DNA from: Isoptericola jiangsuensis
Lineage (GTDB): Bacteria > Actinomycetota > Actinomycetes > Actinomycetales > Cellulomonadaceae
Reading direction: 5' to 3'
DNA: 64,000 nucleotides
Assembly: GCF_002563715.1 (NCBI RefSeq)
Contig: NZ_PDJJ01000001.1
Coordinates: 2,480,001 to 2,544,000 of the forward strand
Part shown: positions 62,431 through 64,000 of the stretch, in pieces
How the letters are laid out: each line of letters begins with the position of its first letter
Position numbering within the stretch: position 1 is the first letter of the stretch
Notes under the pieces: generated by a model
The model's database searches: none
Seen by the model: only the letters and a program-made list of their open reading frames with translations
Told to the model about the DNA's origin: nothing
Translations under genes and position numbers: made by a program

Positions 62431-63717
62431 TCAGGCCGTCAGGTCCCGCACGACGGCGTCGGCGAGGAGCCGACCGCGGCGCGTGAGGACGGCCCGGCCG
62501 TGCACGGCGGCGGTCCCGTCGAGCAGGCCGCGGGCCACCTGCCCGGCCACGGCCCGGCGACCGGCGGCGTCGAGCACGTCCAGGTCGAGGCCCTCGGCGA
62601 GCCGCACCCCGAGCATGACGCGCTCCAGGTGCGCCTCCGACGTCGTCAGCAGCTCGCGGCCCGCCCCCGGGGAGCGGTCGTCCTCCAGCAGCGCCGCGTA
62701 GCGCCGCGGGTGCTTGACGTTCCACCAGCGCACCCCGGCCACGGCGTCGGCCGGGTCGTCGGCGGCGCCCGCACCGGTCGGCCGTGCGCCGACGTAGGAG
62801 TGGGCGCCCGGCCCGATCCCCCACCAGTCGTCACCGCGCCAGTAGGCGAGGTTGTGGCGGCAGGCGTGCTCGGTCCCGCGCGCCCAGTTCGACACCTCGT
62901 ACCAGCCGAGCCCGGCGGCGGTGAGCAGGTCGTCGGCGAGCTCGTACTTCGCGGCCTGGTCGTCCTCGTCCGGCAGCGCGACCTGCCCGCGGCGCACCTG
63001 CGCGAACATCTTCGTGCCCGGCTCCACCACCAGCGCGTACGCGGACACGTGGTCGACGCCCGTGGCGAGCGCCGTCTCCACCGAGGCGCGCCAGTCGTCC
63101 AGCGACTCCCCCGGGGTGCCGTAGATGAGGTCGAGCGAGACGTCGAGCCCGGCCTCGCGCGCCCACCGCACCACGTCGGGGATGCGCGCGGGATCGTGGG
63201 TGCGCTCCAGAGTGGCGAGCACGTGCGGCACCGCCGACTGCATGCCGAACGACACCCGCGTGAAGCCCGCCTCGGCCAGCACGGCCAGGGACGCCGGGGT
63301 CACCGAGTCCGGGTTGGCCTCCGTCGTCACCTCCGCGCCCGGGGCGAGGCCCCACGCCTCGCGGACGCCGCCCAGGATCCGGGCGAGGTCCTCGGCGGGC
63401 AGCATCGTCGGGGTGCCGCCGCCGAAGAACACCGTCGACACGGGACGGTCGCCCAGCCCGGCGTCGGCCAGGACGCGCCGGGCGAGGTCGACCTCCCGCA
63501 GCGCCGTCGACGCGTACGCGACCTGCGACGCCCCGCCCCCCAGCTCGGAGGCGGTGTACGTGTTGAAGTCGCAGTAGCCGCAGCGCACCGAGCAGAACGG
63601 GACGTGCACGTACACGCCGAACGCACCGCGGTCGGCGGCGTCGGCCGGACCGCCGACGACGGACGGGGGCAGCGCGCCGTCGGCGGGGACGGCCTCGCCC
63701 TCGGGCAGGGCCGGCAC
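62431..63717 (-). CDS. hemW: Radical SAM protein HemW (coproporphyrinogen III oxidase-like heme chaperone)
   Basis: The 428-residue protein has the radical-SAM cluster CxxxCxxC at Cys42, Cys46 and Cys49 (FCSVRCGYCDFNTY), FFGGGTPTMLP and the GTPGESLDDW region. HemW is a heme-binding relative of HemN rather than the oxidase itself. The ORF extends to ATG 63750, but those residues shadow the lepA end. GTG 63717 begins 1 nt after the lepA stop and is the better start. Confidence 0.9.
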   Translation of the reverse strand: MPALPEGEAVPADGALPPSVVGGPADAADRGAFGVYVHVPFCSVRCGYCDFNTYTASELGGGASQVAYASTALREVDLARRVLADAGLGDRPVSTVFFGGGTPTMLPAEDLARILGGVREAWGLAPGAEVTTEANPDSVTPASLAVLAEAGFTRVSFGMQSAVPHVLATLERTHDPARIPDVVRWAREAGLDVSLDLIYGTPGESLDDWRASVETALATGVDHVSAYALVVEPGTKMFAQVRRGQVALPDEDDQAAKYELADDLLTAAGLGWYEVSNWARGTEHACRHNLAYWRGDDWWGIGPGAHSYVGARPTGAGAADDPADAVAGVRWWNVKHPRRYAALLEDDRSPGAGRELLTTSEAHLERVMLGVRLAEGLDLDVLDAAGRRAVAGQVARGLLDGTAAVHGRAVLTRRGRLLADAVVRDLTA

Positions 63718-63718
63718 G

Positions 63719-64000
63719 CTACTTCTTCTTGTCCTTGTCCTTGGCGGCACCGCCCGCGTCGGAGGACAGCGCGCTGATGAACGCCTCCTTCGGCACCTCG
63801 ACCGACCCGATGTTCTTCATGCGCTTCTTGCCCTCCTTCTGCTTCTCGAGCAGCTTGCGCTTGCGGGAGATGTCACCGCCGTAGCACTTCGCCAGGACGT
63901 CCTTGCGCATCGCGCGCACCGTCTCGCGGGCGATCACCCGGGCGCCGACGGCGGCCTGGATCGGCACCTCGAACTGCTGGCGCGGGATGAGCTCCTTGAG
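63719..64000 (-). CDS. lepA: Elongation factor 4, C-terminal part (start outside window)
   Basis: The frame is open to the window edge and stops at 63719-63721. It gives the last 93 residues, including [20 protein letters not shown], the EF4 C-terminal signature [20 protein letters not shown] and [20 protein letters not shown]. The end is a Lys-rich tail. It is followed immediately by hemW, a conserved lepA-hemW pairing. Confidence 0.95.
   Translation of the reverse strand, partial: LKELIPRQQFEVPIQAAVGARVIARETVRAMRKDVLAKCYGGDISRKRKLLEKQKEGKKRMKNIGSVEVPKEAFISALSSDAGGAAKDKDKKK

Noticed and set aside
63718-63750. ATG 63750 as the hemW start
   Set aside because: The added residues [11 protein letters not shown] are the out-of-frame shadow of the Lys-rich lepA end; GTG 63717 right after the lepA stop is better.

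Overview
This is 64 kb of very GC-rich DNA with almost no intergenic space, GTG and TTG starts, and conserved core gene orders. It reads as a chromosomal segment of a Micrococcales actinobacterium, probably near Cellulomonas, Cellulosimicrobium or Isoptericola. That placement is inferred from gene order and protein families, not from a database search. I see no prophage, transposase, integrase or CRISPR array. The window opens inside aceE and closes inside lepA.

Layout. 0-10.6 kb: the end of aceE, then the fatty-acid locus fasR-fabD-fabH-acpP-fabF, DUF3145, def, tRNA-Ile2, an AlkA-type glycosylase, CsbD and tRNA-Asn. 10.7-16.3 kb: dps, dnaG, dgt, a metallophosphatase and a DinB-like protein. 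16.5-26 kb: maltodextrin use, with malE-malF-malG, the LacI-type regulator malR and two GH13 enzymes; a GerW-like protein sits inside this block. 26.1-29.4 kb: a CopC / PCuAC / DyP-peroxidase copper-delivery operon. 29.4-32.6 kb: dusB, a tandem pair of tiny membrane proteins, and glyS. 32.7-35.9 kb: znuA-znuC-znuB-zur behind a Zur box. 35.9-40.7 kb: a DedA-like membrane protein and a complete siderophore ABC importer, marked by three DtxR-like iron boxes.

40.8-44.4 kb: uppS and recO, then leuA with a Leu-codon leader peptide and attenuator hairpin. 44.5-48 kb: two large membrane proteins of unknown role. 48.1-55.3 kb: the leftward housekeeping operon hrcA-dnaJ-rsmE-HIT-phoH-ybeY-corC-era behind a CIRCE element. 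55.3-59 kb: the most unusual block. A 943-residue LAL-type LuxR regulator is flanked by two short, Arg-rich, apparently paralogous genes. Each is preceded by the same roughly 80-bp element containing CTGAGGTACC and TACCTCA at identical spacing. 59-64 kb: DUF3097, four small membrane proteins (DUF4282, DUF4870 twice, TM2), hemW and lepA.

Regulation is unusually readable. About 18 start codons lie 6-7 nt downstream of a TANNNT-like hexamer with no ribosome-binding site, as expected for leaderless mRNAs. Most convergent gene pairs are separated by long perfect hairpins. Metal control (Zur, DtxR), heat shock (HrcA/CIRCE), maltodextrin control (MalR, CTTGCAA repeats), fatty-acid control (candidate FasR boxes) and leucine attenuation can each be tied to specific sites.
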